This document shows, one piece after another, positions 12,938 through 30,838 of a DNA stretch of 64,000 nucleotides. Position 1 is the first letter of the stretch. Each line of letters starts with the position of its first letter. The notes beneath the pieces are model-generated. The model was not told where the DNA came from. It ran no database searches and saw nothing but the letters and a program-made list of their open reading frames with translations. The translations under genes were made by a program, and so were the position numbers. Source of the DNA: Larus michahellis (Eukaryota; Chordata; Aves; Charadriiformes; Laridae). The DNA is taken from NCBI RefSeq assembly GCF_964199755.1, contig NC_133897.1, forward strand, positions 125,318,125-125,382,124, written 5' to 3'.

Positions 12938-13085
12938 ATAGTTCATCAGTCCCATGTCCTGTTTGAGATAACAGCTGGTGCCAGGAGAAATCCTGTAATA
13001 AGCAGTAGTGAAATAAATTCTTCAGAGGTGAAGCAACTTCCTAATCTCATGCAGCTGGTAGCTGACATTTTCTGAACATTGACTC
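12938..13085 (+). repeat. Ancient amniote CR1/L3-like repeat remnant
   Basis: The order of short blocks (CATCAGTCCCATGTCCTG, AGCTGGTGCCAG, CCTGTAATAAGCAG, AACTTCCTAATCTCATGCAG) resembles an old interspersed repeat shared by amniotes, with a 'ccatctagtccagtatcctgtctctga' type start. This is from memory of the family, not a search. Divergence is high, consistent with an element fixed before the bird radiation. Confidence 0.4.
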
Positions 13086-13664
13086 TTCTTGCTTTTCTTT
13101 TTTTCCTTTTTTTTTCTCTCTACCTCATAAAAATGCAGTAAGGTTTCAATCACTTACACCAGGGTGCTGCTAACTACAGCTAAATATCTTTCGGTTGACT
13201 TATAGAATGAAAAAAGTGAGTATTTTTGGATGAAGAATGCCATGGAAACATACAGTGAGTTATACTGATGTTGGGTTGCAAAAATTATGTATTTAGCTAA
13301 AAAGAATGTATTCCCTTCACTCATACTAAACCAAATTATTTTTTAATATCTTTGGGTATTTTCTCATTTTTTTATAGGAAATGACTAAACAGGCAAGGGT
13401 TTATCTGATGTTCGTGTTTTTGTGCAGCACAATGCCTGCACAGTTACCCTCTCTAAAGATTCTGCTTTCCACAGGAATCAGTTTTGCGATACAATCATAA
13501 TGAAGAAAAAACTGAGTGCAAGGCAAAATTAAGAATCTTAGAGGCTATGGAGCACTCATGCTAGTTTACTGTCAAAGAGCAAAGCCACTTCTGAAATATA
13601 TATGTACCAGAGAGAAAATTAAATCATTATTCATATAATCTAGTCTTTGGCCCATATGTATAGA
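13086..13664. other. Gene-free stretch
   Basis: AT-rich; nothing supported. Confidence 0.45.
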
Positions 13665-15376
13665 TCATAGAATCATAGAATCATAGCATTGTTGAGGTTG
13701 GAAGGGACCTTTAAGATCATCGAGTCCAACCTTTAGCCTACCCTGACAAGAGCCACTTCTAAACCATGTCCCTAAGTGCCCCATCTACCCTTTTTTTAAA
13801 CACCTCCAGGGATGGTGAATCCACCACCTCCCTGGGCAGCCTATTCCAATGTTTAATAACCCTTTCAGTGAAAAAATGTCTCCTAATATCCAATCTAAAC
13901 CTCCCCTGACGTAACTTGAACCCGTTTCCCCTTGTCCTATCACTTGTCACCAGGGAGAAGAGGTCAGCCCCCATCTCTCTACAACCTCCTTTCAGGTAGT
14001 TGTAGAGGGTGATAAGGTCTCCCCTCAGCCTCCTCTTCTCCAGGCTAAACAACCCCAGCTCCCTCAGTCGTTCTTCATAAGGTTTGTCCTCCAGACCCCT
14101 CACCAGCTTTGTAGCCCTTCTCTGGACACGCTCCAACACCTCAATGTCCCTCTTGTAGCGAGGGGTCCAAAACTGAACACAGTACTCAAGGTGGGGCCTC
14201 ACCACTGCCGAGTACAGGGGGATGATCACTTCCCTAGTCCGGCTCACCACACTATTCCTGATACAGGCTAGGATGCTGTTGGCCTTCTTGGCCACCTGGG
14301 CACACTGCTGGCTCATATTCAGCCGGCTATCAACCAACACTCCCAAGTCCTTTTCTGTCGAGCTGCTTTCAAGCCACTCTGCCCCAATCCTGTAGCGCTG
14401 CATGGGGTTGTTGTGACCCAAGTGCAGGACCCGGCACTTGGCCTTGTTGAACCTCATACCATTGGCCTCAGCCCATCGGTCCAGCCTGTCCAGATCCCTC
14501 TGCAGAGCCAACCTACCCTCAAGCAGATCAACACGCCCGCCCAGTTTAGTGTCATCTGCGAACTTACTGAGGGTGCATTCAATCCCTTCATCCAGATCAT
14601 TGATAAAGATATTAAAGAGAACCGTCCCCAGCACCGAACCCTGGGGGACACCACTTGTGATTGGACACCAACTGGATTTAACTCCATTTACCACCACTCT
14701 CTGGGCATGGCCATCCAGCCAGTTCTTTACCCAGCGAAGAGTACACCTGTCCAGGCCATGAGCAGCCAGTTTCTCCAGGAGAATGCTGTGGGAAACAGTG
14801 TCAAAAGCTTTGCAAAAATCCAAGTAGATAACATCCACAGCTTTTCCCTCATCCACTAAGTGGGTCACCTTATCATAGAAGGATATTAGGTTTGATAGGC
14901 ATGACCTGCCCTTCACAAACCCATGCTGACTGGGCCTGATCACCCTGTTCTCCTGCACGTGCCGTGTAATGGCACTGAGGAGGATCTGTTCCATGACCTT
15001 CCCAGGCACCGAGGTCAGACTGACTGGCCTGTAGTTCCCCGGATCCTCCTTCCGGCGCTTCTTGTGGATGGGTGTCACATTTGCTAACCTCCAGTCAGCT
15101 GGGACCTCCCCGGTTGTCCAGGACTGCTCATAAATGATACCAAGTGGCCTGGCGAGCACCTCCGCCAGCTCTTTCAATACCCTTGGGTGGATCCCATCCG
15201 GCCCCATAGATTTGTGCACCTCCAGGTGCTGAAGCAGGTCCCTCACCATTTCCCTTTGGATTAGAGGGGCTTCATTCTGCTCCCCATCCCTGTCTTCTAG
15301 TTCAGGGGTCTGGGTGCTCAGGGAACAACTGGTCCTACTGCTGAAGACTGAGGCAAAGACTTCATTAAGTACCACT
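13665..15376 (-). mobile_element. Young 5'-truncated CR1 LINE
   Basis: A minus-strand CR1 whose 3' end is the 8-mer run at 13666-13690 (ATCATAGA units on the plus strand) beside 'gaggttggaagggacc'. Its 5' end stops at about 15376, where the ORF2 similarity ends abruptly. The endonuclease half is absent, as is usual for target-primed insertions that abort early. The single uninterrupted frame over the whole RT suggests this is the youngest CR1 in the window. No clear target duplication was seen, which is normal for CR1. Confidence 0.93.
13759..15375 (-). CDS. CR1 ORF2 reverse transcriptase, 5'-truncated but open
   Basis: A 538-codon open frame encoding the C-terminal half of CR1 ORF2. It starts in the linker ([12 protein letters not shown]). 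RT motifs follow in order: [17 protein letters not shown] (about residues 53-70), [45 protein letters not shown], the palm aspartate in [24 protein letters not shown], and the catalytic FADDTKL at plus-strand 14545-14562. After the palm come [44 protein letters not shown] and DRTRGNG. The N-terminal apurinic-type endonuclease is missing, so the element cannot move on its own. The methionine at the 5' edge is fortuitous and there is no promoter, so translation is unlikely. The open frame reflects recent insertion. Confidence 0.9.
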   Translation of the reverse strand: MVLNEVFASVFSSRTSCSLSTQTPELEDRDGEQNEAPLIQREMVRDLLQHLEVHKSMGPDGIHPRVLKELAEVLARPLGIIYEQSWTTGEVPADWRLANVTPIHKKRRKEDPGNYRPVSLTSVPGKVMEQILLSAITRHVQENRVIRPSQHGFVKGRSCLSNLISFYDKVTHLVDEGKAVDVIYLDFCKAFDTVSHSILLEKLAAHGLDRCTLRWVKNWLDGHAQRVVVNGVKSSWCPITSGVPQGSVLGTVLFNIFINDLDEGIECTLSKFADDTKLGGRVDLLEGRLALQRDLDRLDRWAEANGMRFNKAKCRVLHLGHNNPMQRYRIGAEWLESSSTEKDLGVLVDSRLNMSQQCAQVAKKANSILACIRNSVVSRTREVIIPLYSAVVRPHLEYCVQFWTPRYKRDIEVLERVQRRATKLVRGLEDKPYEERLRELGLFSLEKRRLRGDLITLYNYLKGGCREMGADLFSLVTSDRTRGNGFKLRQGRFRLDIRRHFFTERVIKHWNRLPREVVDSPSLEVFKKRVDGALRDMV

Positions 15377-15522
15377 TATGTATACATTGTATACGTGTAT
15401 CTGTGTATATGAAGTGAAGTTAAAGCACAAAATAAAATCAAATTTTAGTCTTCACATTGATATTCTTTTATTGAAAAGCACAATTTAACATGCATTTGCC
15501 TGCAGTGCACTGTTAGCACAGT
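15377..15522. other. Short gap between CR1 pieces
   Basis: Contains alternating TATA/GTGTAT-like sequence near 15385-15405 and no gene. Confidence 0.35.
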
Positions 15523-15690
15523 TTTACTAGCAAAATCCTGCCTGGCCTTGAACATTTCCAGGGATAGGGCATCCACAACTCCCCTGGGCAACCTGTTCCG
15601 GTGTCTCACCACTCTCAGCATAAAAGATTTCTTCCTTATGTTCAATCTAAACCTACCCTGTTTCAGTTTAAAACCATTGTCCCTTGCACT
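15523..15690 (-). mobile_element. CR1 3'-region fragment, truncated at both ends
   Basis: About 150 bp of the CR1 3' coding region (NIRKKSFMLRVVRHRNRLPRG on the minus strand). It is 148/150 identical to 16864-17012 in another CR1 1.3 kb away, differing by one missing G and one T/C change. It lacks the CR1 3' tail and stops abruptly at 15690. Confidence 0.88.
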
Positions 15691-16749
15691 AAGCGGCTCC
15701 TGAAAAGTGTTTTTAGGAAAAAAAACAGCCTGAAAAGTATTTTCAGAATCATAAGCTCCACAATCAGAACAGATCCAACAGCATTAATGAAGTTATTCAC
15801 TGTGCATGCAAGTAGGGGCATGATTGTCTTTGAGGGATCAAGGGCTTACTGAATGCGCAAAGTTCACACACAGACATTAAGATCAATTTCAAGTAATAAC
15901 CAGTTAGAACATCTCTATATATGCTCCATAAAAAAAGTAACTGAAAATCACTAGTGACTACCAGCTAACACAGTGAATAAAACTGAACTGCTTTAAGATA
16001 TCCAGCAGAAATTGCTAAAATTAAAATGGTATGTACTGAAAAACAAAGAATGATAATAAAAAGAACTTCAAAAATCCTTAATTTTACAGATACCTATAAT
16101 AATAAAAATAAAAAATCCATCTTTTTAAATGCTTATCTGTAAAGTTTGGGTCAATAAGTTAAACCAAAACAGGGATTCAAAACTGTAAAGCTAAAATCAG
16201 AATTCTGATATTTATTTTTTTTTAGCCAGAAAACCCAAACACTCATGCAGCCAGCTAACTGGAAGGAATTTAACTGTGGTGAGCTCTTAATAAGGCAACG
16301 GCTCTGCCCTAAATTTTCTTTGTATATTCCCAGTCTGTAACTGGTTTACTCTTTAATTAGGTCAACTGACCATATGAAGTCTTAGTCACAAAACATCTAT
16401 GCACACATGAAAGAATAAAGGCTGCAATTAATATTAAAAAATGGTTCATTTGATTCAATTAACAGCTACTCTTACATTTTAGACATTGATGCATTCCCTC
16501 CATAATAGTTTGTTGATAATACATATGTCCACACATGAGTGTGGGGTACAGACACTAAATTCTAAGACTTGACATTTCCCACTGATCAAGATCACAGATA
16601 ATTCCTTAGTAAAGCCTCGTTTGAAATAGGTCAGACCTAAAAAAAATTCTTTAAAAAAGCTGCAACTTTAATGTCAAGCTGCCTGTAAATTCTAGTAAAT
16701 TTGAGCCTAGACCATTAGCCACAGGGTGCAAAGTTTTAATAGGGATTTT
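15691..16749. other. Gene-free stretch
   Basis: AT-rich; no supported feature. Confidence 0.45.
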
Positions 16750-17450
16750 CATAGAGTCACATGGTTTGTGTTGGAAGGGACATTTAAATATAATCTAGTC
16801 CGACCGCCCTGCCACAAGCTGGGACACCTTCCACTAGATCATTTTGCTCAAAACCCCATCCAGCCTGGCCTTGAACATTTCCAGGGATAGGCATCCACAA
16901 CTCCCCTGGGCAACCTGTTCCGGTGTCTCACCACTCTCAGCATAAAAGATTTCTTCCTTATGTTCAATCTAAACCTACCCTGTTTCAGTTTAAAACCATT
17001 GCCCCTTGCACTGTCACTACAGGCCTTGGTAAAAAAAAAAAAAAAAAAGTCTCTCAGTCTCTCTCTGATTGTCTTATAAGCCCCCTTTACATATTGAGAA
17101 GTCACCCCAAAGCCTTTTCTTCTCTGAGCTGAACAACCTCAACTCTCTTAGCCTTTCTTCATAGGAGAGGTGTTCCAGCCCTCTGATCTTTTTTGTGGCC
17201 CTCCTCTAGACCTGCTCTAGCAGGCCATACGCTTCTTATGTAGGGGCCTCCGGAGCTGGATGCGGTGCTCAAAAGAGCCCATGATACAGGTGGCTTTCTG
17301 GGTTGCAAGTCCACATTTACGGCTCACATCCAATTTTTCATCCACCAATACTCCCTACTCTTTCTCTGCACAGATGCTCTCATTCCATTCATCACCTAGT
17401 TTGTACTCAGATTGGGGATTGTCCCAGCCCCGGTGCAGGACTGCTATTGC
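16750..17450 (-). mobile_element. CR1 LINE 3' fragment
   Basis: A minus-strand CR1. It starts at its 3' end with 'tcatagagtcacatggtttgtgttggaagggaca', then 'aatctagtccgaccgccctgccac'. It continues through the 3' coding region to the block for [14 protein letters not shown] and ends near the HLG-type residues at about 17440. A pure A run at about 17031-17048 interrupts the coding similarity. Several frames are needed to read it, so it is inactive. Confidence 0.88.
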
Positions 17451-18864
17451 TACTGCTGGTGCTTCCTCCAGGGTCTGTGTAGGCAACACCACAAAGGAAT
17501 AAGCATAAATTCACTTTGTTTTTCTTCCAGGTAAGAGGAAGATTGTTTCATTCCAGGTCGATGGGAGAAATTAGCTGAAATAATGGCCGTAATTTTACTG
17601 CCCATTTGAGCAACTTAAATTGTGAGTAAATCCTGCACTCTGGAAAGAGATGCAGGGAATGTTTGGTTTTTTTCTCTCCACCACTGCAGAGCTGCTAGTT
17701 ACAGTCTGTCTCCGTATAGTTTGGAGACCTGTAGAGGTCTTTATGTTGGATACCTATGTACTTCCAAAAGCAGCTTTTTACAGGCATGCAAAAATTGATC
17801 TTCCTGGATGACGGGCTAATTCTAATTTAATGCTTCCTTGAGATTCCAGATTGAAAAGAAAATAAAGTAAACATCAAATCCCACCGAATAAATGTTAAAA
17901 ATGTTGAATGTGCTTAGTGTTCAGATGAATGGCAGCTCTTGGCAGAGCCACTTTCCTTCTACAGCACAGTCTTATTTAGGGAGAGGCTTAACCGAACTCT
18001 TCATATGCTGATTTATTTTCCTGAGAGCTACCATCTGGCTTTAAGAACTCTTTTTTCTATGCAACAATTTCACTCATATGATAAATATTTTCTTAAAAAT
18101 GCCAGATAAGAAAAAAGCTTTTTCCTAAAAGTTATGTTTAATTATGTCTTGTGTTATTTCACAGTGATGAAGCTGGCCTTGAGATTGAAGGCTAAATTCT
18201 TCAGGTCTGTCAACATCAAAACTACTTGACTGAACAGTTATAAACTTTACGGTTATTTTTTGTGATGTTTTTCATCAAAGCCTGATATGATGCATTCTAG
18301 ATTGTCTATCTGAAAGAATGTGTCAAGATAATAAGGCCAACCTGCTTTCTGTCGCTCTCAGGTAGTTAGGAGTCCCAGAAGTACAGCATTTAGAAATTCA
18401 CAGATTTTAATACAGTTACTCTGGAAGTTTGAAGTATTACTACAGACAGAAAAAGAAGGCACTGTGGGTAAAGATGCATGAACACTTCAATTCTGCTTCA
18501 CAAGTTTCCTCAGATTAGTTGTACCATGATAACTGCCTGTTTTTCTGCTCTTAGCTTATGTCAAAGTAATGCTACCTAATTTGTCATGCGTGCATTACAG
18601 AATTTTGCATTTACAGTTATCCCATAAGAGCTGATGGATGGTATCTTGCTATGACACTATGGTTTATGATCAGATTGTGATAAATAAATCAATTTTCCAT
18701 CTAAACCTTGACTTGCTTTGACCTGACAAATGAATCTGTAGCAGAACAGCAACGTACTGCTAGCCTCTTCAATCCCATCAGTGTCTAGTTTATTTAGCAT
18801 TTGTCTTTAGACATTACCATTTTTAAATAGCTTTTGCAAGTTCTTCAGTAAGTCCATTACCACT
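17451..18864. other. Gene-free stretch
   Basis: No supported gene. It ends at the (GGAGA)n array. Confidence 0.45.
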
Positions 18865-19014
18865 GGAGAGGAGAGGAGAGGAGAGGAGAGGAGAGGAGAG
18901 GAGAGGAGAGGAGAGGAGAGGAGAGGAGAGGAGAGGAGAGGAGAGGAGAGGAGAGGAGAGGAGAGGAGAGGAGAGGAGAGGAGAGGAGAGGAGAGGAGAG
19001 GAGAGGAGAGGAGA
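18865..19014. repeat. (GGAGA)n pentanucleotide satellite, about 30 copies
   Basis: An essentially perfect pentanucleotide array of about 150 bp. A further 60 bp of imperfect purine-rich sequence follows it, to about 19070. The plus strand is purine-only, which is a substrate for triplex (H-DNA) or G-rich structures and is prone to length change. Serine/leucine-rich minus-strand frames here are artefacts of the repeat. Confidence 0.98.
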
Positions 19015-19070
19015 GGGAGAGGAGAGGAAGAAGAGTGGAAGAAAAGAGAGGAGAGGCGAGGCTGAGGACC

Positions 19071-19365
19071 AGGCAGGCAGAAGCTTATCCACGAATGGTG
19101 GGATCCCACTGAGGGACTTATGCAACAGAGCAGCTCCTGAAGTGGCAACCCATTTCTCTGAAAGCTTTAAAAAAATCCCCACAAAGCTGAGAACATGCTC
19201 AGCAAAACCTTAGTGTGATTTGTATGTCATTATTGGGATGGAGTGGGGTAAAGGGTAGAAACAACTGAATCTGAGCAAGTGAAAGGTTTGTTCATTACAC
19301 TCCACTTTGTCTTTCATACTCCGGGAGCTAGCTCTACTCATGAGGTTGCCCATAGCTTTCTTCAG
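19071..19365. other. Stretch before the exon-like segment
   Basis: No supported gene. It ends with a pyrimidine-rich tract and CAG that could act as a 3' splice site. Confidence 0.35.
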
Positions 19366-19515
19366 ACACTTCTGGAAGGCTTTGCTGAACAGCTGTACAC
19401 TGGACCAATTTCTCAGTATAAAGTTGATGATTTCACTAGAGCTGCTTTGACTGCATTAAAGGAATGTATTGATGAGCTTTCTCCTGAGCACATAAAGGCC
19501 CTTGTCATTCTGCTG
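19366..19515 (+). CDS. Candidate internal exon of an unidentified gene
   Basis: An exon-like segment of exactly 50 codons bounded by a plausible acceptor (TTTCTTCAG at its left) and donor (CTG|GTAATT), with phase 0 on both sides. The translation is soluble and helical in character (LLEGFAEQLYTG, DDFTRAALTALKEC, DELSPEHIKAL) and unlike the low-complexity frames around it. I do not recognise the protein. Frames before the acceptor and after the donor remain open for a few codons, so the edges are inferred. It could be part of the same gene as the segments at 20067, 41538 and 45680. It could also be a chance frame. Confidence 0.35.
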
Positions 19516-20066
19516 GTAATTCACTCCTTTTATTACTATCATAAATGTTTATAAGTGTGCAGCCTTGTACCCGATTCTGGACAAAGAGCACACAAATAGT
19601 TTAACTTAAGCATCCCTTGGCCTCAGGTTCGGCTGCATACCAGCACAAAGCTCCAAAGTGCTTTGAGAGATCGTTAAACGTAAGATAGTCTCTACAACAA
19701 ATACAATGATTTTTCTTAGTGGCTAAAATGTATGGAGATGCTAGCTCCCTCCATGGAAGAAGCACCTGCTTCATGCAGATGTGTTTTTAGGAACAGAGCC
19801 AAGACGAAAGAGAACTTCTAGGTAATAGCAAGAAAGACTCTGGCGTATGTGACATGCTTGCTCTTTGTTAGTGTTCGCCCACTAACTGACTACATGTACT
19901 GACCTGGTGAGCACCTGCGGGTGAGAGACTAACCCTTTGTCCTCATGCAAGTTCTGCTAGAGGTATAACATCAGTATGTAGTTCAAGTACGATAGGTAAG
20001 TCTGGCTTTTCGCTGCAGTTGTGTATTTTGGGATGCTACATTCACTGCTCTTACTTTCTGTTTCAG

Positions 20067-20289
20067 AAACTTGTTTGGACAGAGGCTTAAATTTACAAAA
20101 TATTTGACCCAGCTGCTGACAACACTTCTCGATGACTTCCAGTTTCTCATATCCAAAACCTCTGGGAAAACAACAAATACAAAAAATGGAGAAAATCGGG
20201 ATGCTGGCAGCTGTTCTCGTAAAGTCTGTGTGCTGCGTACTACAACCTGTCACCTTCCGGTCTATTTTAGATCTTATTTCTTTAGAGGT
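20067..20289 (+). CDS. Candidate exon of an unidentified gene
   Basis: The segment follows the acceptor TTTCTGTTTCAG. It reads NLFGQRLKFTKYLTQLL and then TLLDDFQFLISKTSGK in the frame that needs one base from a preceding exon. Possible donors are at 20219 (GTTCTC|GTAAAG) and 20287-20289 (GAG|GTAACA). The other two frames stop early. The exon at 19366-19515 ends in phase 0, so the two do not join directly and a further exon would be needed between them. I do not recognise the product. Confidence 0.28.
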
Positions 20290-26724
<6,435 letters not shown>

Positions 26725-26854
26725 CCAGCTCCACGCACGCTCCCTTCAGAAACTGCGCTTTCTGCATCCCGCTGCTTCATCTCTAAAACCCAAAAAATTT
26801 GCTGTCTTCACTGCATGCTTCTGTTTACTTGAGTGTTTATTGTTAATCAAGAAA

Positions 26855-26860
26855 AATAAA
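26855..26860 (+). promoter_or_regulatory. Poly(A) signal of CIMAP1A
   Basis: AATAAA lies 131 bases after the CIMAP1A stop codon, followed by T-rich sequence. This gives a short 3' UTR. Confidence 0.65.
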
Positions 26861-26884
26861 AGTTATTCTTTATATATGGCCTCA

Positions 26885-29551
26885 ATCTCAAGGAGCCCTG
26901 CACTCCCCGCCTCTCCCGCTCTCACCTCATATTCAGCACTTTCTCACAAAAGGCAGCATTGGATTTTGGCACCCTCTTTTTTCCCATCTATTCGTTCAGC
27001 CATTTTTAGCACAGCACCAAGACTGATAGCCAGCCATCTTCGGGCAACAGCTGCTTTACAAAGGCTCCCCCCCGTACGGGCCTTCTTGCTGAGCAGGAGG
27101 CTCCATGGTATGCACCATGGCAGCCCTTCAGTCAGCTTGGGGAAGCTGTCCCGGCTGTGCCCCCTCCCAACCTCCTGCCCACCACCGGCCGGCGCTGGGC
27201 CGGCAGAGGGAGAAACGGAGAGGACCTTGGTGGCGTGCCAGCACTGCTCAGCCACAGCTCAACATGGCTGTGCTCATGACACTAAAGACAGCACCTTGAC
27301 GGCTGCAATGAAACAAATGACCTGCACGCCAGCCAGGCCCAGGGCAGAAACCCTCCTGTGCCTGCTCCCCATTCTTATCCATACCAGAAACCCATGAAAA
27401 ACAGGGCATTTGACTTCTTGGGGAGAAATCCAAAAACACTCCCCGTCTGTGGCTGCCATCCAACTTTTTTTGCATGTCCTGGAAAACACACACAGCGTGG
27501 TGTGCCGTACTTTTCAATGTAGGATTTCAACAGAATACGGTGGCCATGAAGAAGTTAAAACAGCGCCAGTCTTGTCCTCCTTTCCTACCCCTATGCAGCT
27601 TCATGTGCACTGAGCCTGTACACACAGCTTTTCTGCTCAGCCCCTGCACTTTACCTCGGAGAAGGAGCATCACTGTGAGGAGAGACTGAAATGGGAAGAA
27701 TATCATCCATCAGCTTAATCCATCTGCTGGATATCTTCCAGCCCGGTCATAGCAGATCAAAGATACCTGCCAGCACGTCAAGTGTTTTACAACTGTCCAA
27801 GAACACTATCCCTGAGGGGTCCTAGTGTTTTGACCCGCAAAGCGTTGTCATTATACCCCTAGACATATCCCAGTAGGAATTGTGTGTGCTCCTCCACAGA
27901 AGTAAATACTCTGTGTCTGGCCAAGGAAAATTTACCATATTAACCATATTAATTTACCAAAATTCACACATAAATAAAAGAAATCTCAGTCTTAGCCTTC
28001 GTTTGTATCATAGCAGGGAATTATGCATAAATGTAATAAATGTAATCACAGCTGTCAGATTGGGTCACCCTCAACTGCAGTGATTCACCAGATATTGCGA
28101 CAAATTCTAGGCATTAAGAATCATGTTTCTACTACACAGCAGAAGGAATTATCTATTTTTGCCAGAAAGTTTATTCAACCTGTTTTGTCGGACCTAGAGA
28201 ATTACCCCTGTCTAAACCAACACTGGCCCTGTAATACATTTGGTTTGGCCATTAAACAAATAAGAATTAATGTGCTTAATATCCTCACCAATTGCATACT
28301 CCTGTAATGAAGGAAATGAGTACATGACCATATATATATATATATTCACAAGCCAATATCCTGCATGGAAAATGTTAAATATGCTATGTTTTGATAGGTT
28401 CTATTTGTACTATTATATTTTTCCAGGCTTTTGGTGTGAGGCTAGATTTTTGGGAGGAGGAGATGTTATAAATTAGCCTGAAGAGCCTTGTTTCTTAACC
28501 AAGAGAGTATTCTGCTTGTAGTAGCTTTTGACTTTTTTACTTTGGCTGGAGCCCATTACGAATTCTGTCTGTAATTCCTACTCATGAAACCTTTGATTGC
28601 CACCTGGGGATTTCTACCTCTGAGAGAACTAGAAACAGCTTTGATCACAGCTGTCAATGCACTAACATTGTTTTTTCTCTGAGACCTTAACTCTGATCTT
28701 ACATTATAATTCATTTCTAGATTTAAGCCACATGCTGATTCAATAAAGACTGTCAGCAGCTAATAGGTTGGCTCACAGGAACCAAAGAAGAAAACAGCAT
28801 TGCCTTCTCTTACTCAGAAAGCATTCCCATGTTTAAAATCAACAGCATCCCAAGACACAGTTTTTAACATGGACAGAAAACAGGTAGAACAGGGAGGGTA
28901 CCAACTCTTAGACATAAAACCAGGAATAATCACTACTGGAAATGTGACTTTACAGAACTAAGCATAGTAAAGCTTACAGAGATGTGAAAAAGATTGTATG
29001 TAAATGAGGGAGATGTTTGCCCTTCCTTCAGAAATCCTAAATTATACAGCAACTTTATTTCAGATTTCTATAACAATCCAGTGCAATTTTTTCCCCATCA
29101 GAAGAGCACTCACCCAGAGCTAATATTATGCATTTTGTTTATTACTAGCAACAGTGACTAACAAAATAAACCAGACCTCAGTGCAGTAGGCAACGTGTAA
29201 AAGACCTGAATCGATCCTGAAAAAAGTATTGGTCATGGAGCATGCTGCATAAGCACGGAGCTTTGGTAAGAGGAGTGGAGCAGGTTGCTGAGGCGCCGTG
29301 CTGGCAGGTAGTACCCATCAGTGGCTCATGCATTTGTGTTGGCCAGTCTTTATCGCTCAGCATGAACCTAGGGACACGTGATTCACAGTGTGGAGAAGAC
29401 AGTTTGCTGTATCTTGTGCTTGTTCGAATTCATGATTTCCTATGAATAATGGCAAAATGTGCACCTCTAAAATAGTATTTTCAAATTACATACAACTTGC
29501 AAATGCTGGATTCTGCACCTAAGATGGAGTAACGCTGGTCACTAGTATAAA
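26885..29551. other. Right part of the GC island, then AT-rich gene-free DNA
   Basis: 26885-27620 is still GC-rich, with CpG and proline/alanine-type frames but no exon I can assign. After that the sequence is AT-rich. A (TA)n run sits at 28328-28346. Confidence 0.4.
28023..28307 (+). CDS. Unrecognised open frame, exon-like
   Basis: A 94-codon frame whose second half (from 28083, after a CTGCAG that could be an acceptor) reads like a folded helical protein: IHQILRQILGIKNHV, ELSIFARKFIQPVLSDLE, AIKQIRINVLNILTN. It then stops. No homology is recognised. It could be a remnant of an endogenous retroviral or host gene, or chance in AT-rich DNA. Confidence 0.18.
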   Translation: MHKCNKCNHSCQIGSPSTAVIHQILRQILGIKNHVSTTQQKELSIFARKFIQPVLSDLENYPCLNQHWPCNTFGLAIKQIRINVLNILTNCILL

Positions 29552-30256
29552 TTGGGAGAGGAGTGGCTGGAGGGCAACCCTGCAGACAGGGATCTGGGAG
29601 TGATGGTCAACAGCCAGCTCAATACGAGTCAGTGTGTGCCCTGGCAGCCAAGAGGGCAAACCGCATCCTGGGGTGCATCAAGCACAGTATAACCAACTGG
29701 GCAAAAGAGGTGATTATCCCACTGTATTTAGCGTTGGTGCAGCCTCACCTTGAGTACTGTGTGCAGTTTGGGGCTCCACAATTTAAGATGGGTGTGAAAG
29801 TCCTTGAATGAGGAGGGCAACAAAGCTGATGAAAGGGCTGGAAAGTATGGACCAATAGGAGAGGCTAAGGACCTTGAGTTTGTCCAGTTTGGAGGAAAGA
29901 AGGCTAAATGGCGACCTCATTACACTCTACAGCTTCCTGAGGAGGGGGAAGTGGAGAGGGAAGTTCTGATCTCTTCTCCCTGGGATCCAGTGATAGGACA
30001 CAAGGGAATGGTTCAAAGCTGCGCCAGGGGAGGTTTAGTACTGGACATTAGGAAGCATTTCTTTACTGAGAGGCTGGTGAAACTGCAACAGGCTTCCTAG
30101 GGAGGTGGTCAATGCCCCACATCTGTTACTGTTTAAGAGGCATTTGGACAATGCTTTAATAACATGCTTTAACTTTTGTTTGGCCCTGAATTGGTCAGGC
30201 TGTTGGACTAGAGGATGGCTGTAGGTCTCTTCCAACCAAAATATTCTATTCTAACT
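29552..30256 (+). mobile_element. CR1 LINE 3' fragment
   Basis: It covers the C-terminal third of ORF2: RDLGVMVNSQL, then [28 protein letters not shown], and 3' sequence to 'ggtctcttccaaccaaaatattctattct' at 30256. Frame breaks at about 29810 and 29960 make it inactive. Confidence 0.9.
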
Positions 30257-30838
30257 CCAGACTGTGTAGCCCAAAAGCTTGCTAGTTAGACTTTAAATGA
30301 GTATTTCTCTCATCTCTGTTGTAAATGAGAGCAGACGATGTTGTGAATTCGTTTCTGAGTAGTGTATTATTATTTTGCTCTTTTTCTCTGCCTTGAAACT
30401 GAGCACAGCTGGATAAAATTCAGAGGAAACTTAAGATTCCTTGTGGTTAATGTTGGTTCCAAATAGTTTCTAGTGACTCTGCTTGCTTTCTTAATTTATC
30501 TCTGCATAATGAGCAGCAGATATTTTTGATCAAGGAACTGCTGATAGCAACTAAACTGTTTCCCTGTGGATTTCTTTTATGAATACTGCTACATTGTGTT
30601 CAGCGGGGGGGAAAAAAATCATAATTACTACATGGTACCTACATGACTTTTATTATGCTGGATATCAAAAGGAGAATAATGAAAATATTTAGTGTCTCAC
30701 ACGAAGATCTGAAGGCATCTCACCAACAGTAATCTCTTTGATGGTAGGTCCTAACAATTTCATAGGTATAAAACTAAGCGTCAGGAATTTGCAGAATAGT
30801 GCAATTCTAACATTCTTGACCCACAAGTCCTAAAATAT
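30257..30838. other. Gene-free stretch
   Basis: AT-rich; nothing supported. Confidence 0.45.

Noticed and set aside
14413-14859. Plus-strand 148- and 107-codon frames
   Set aside because: They lie antisense within the CR1 RT frame at 13759-15375 and have no domain.
18807-19182. Minus-strand frames of about 115 codons rich in leucine and serine
   Set aside because: They are translations of the (GGAGA)n array; the repeated pattern is explained by the 5-bp unit.
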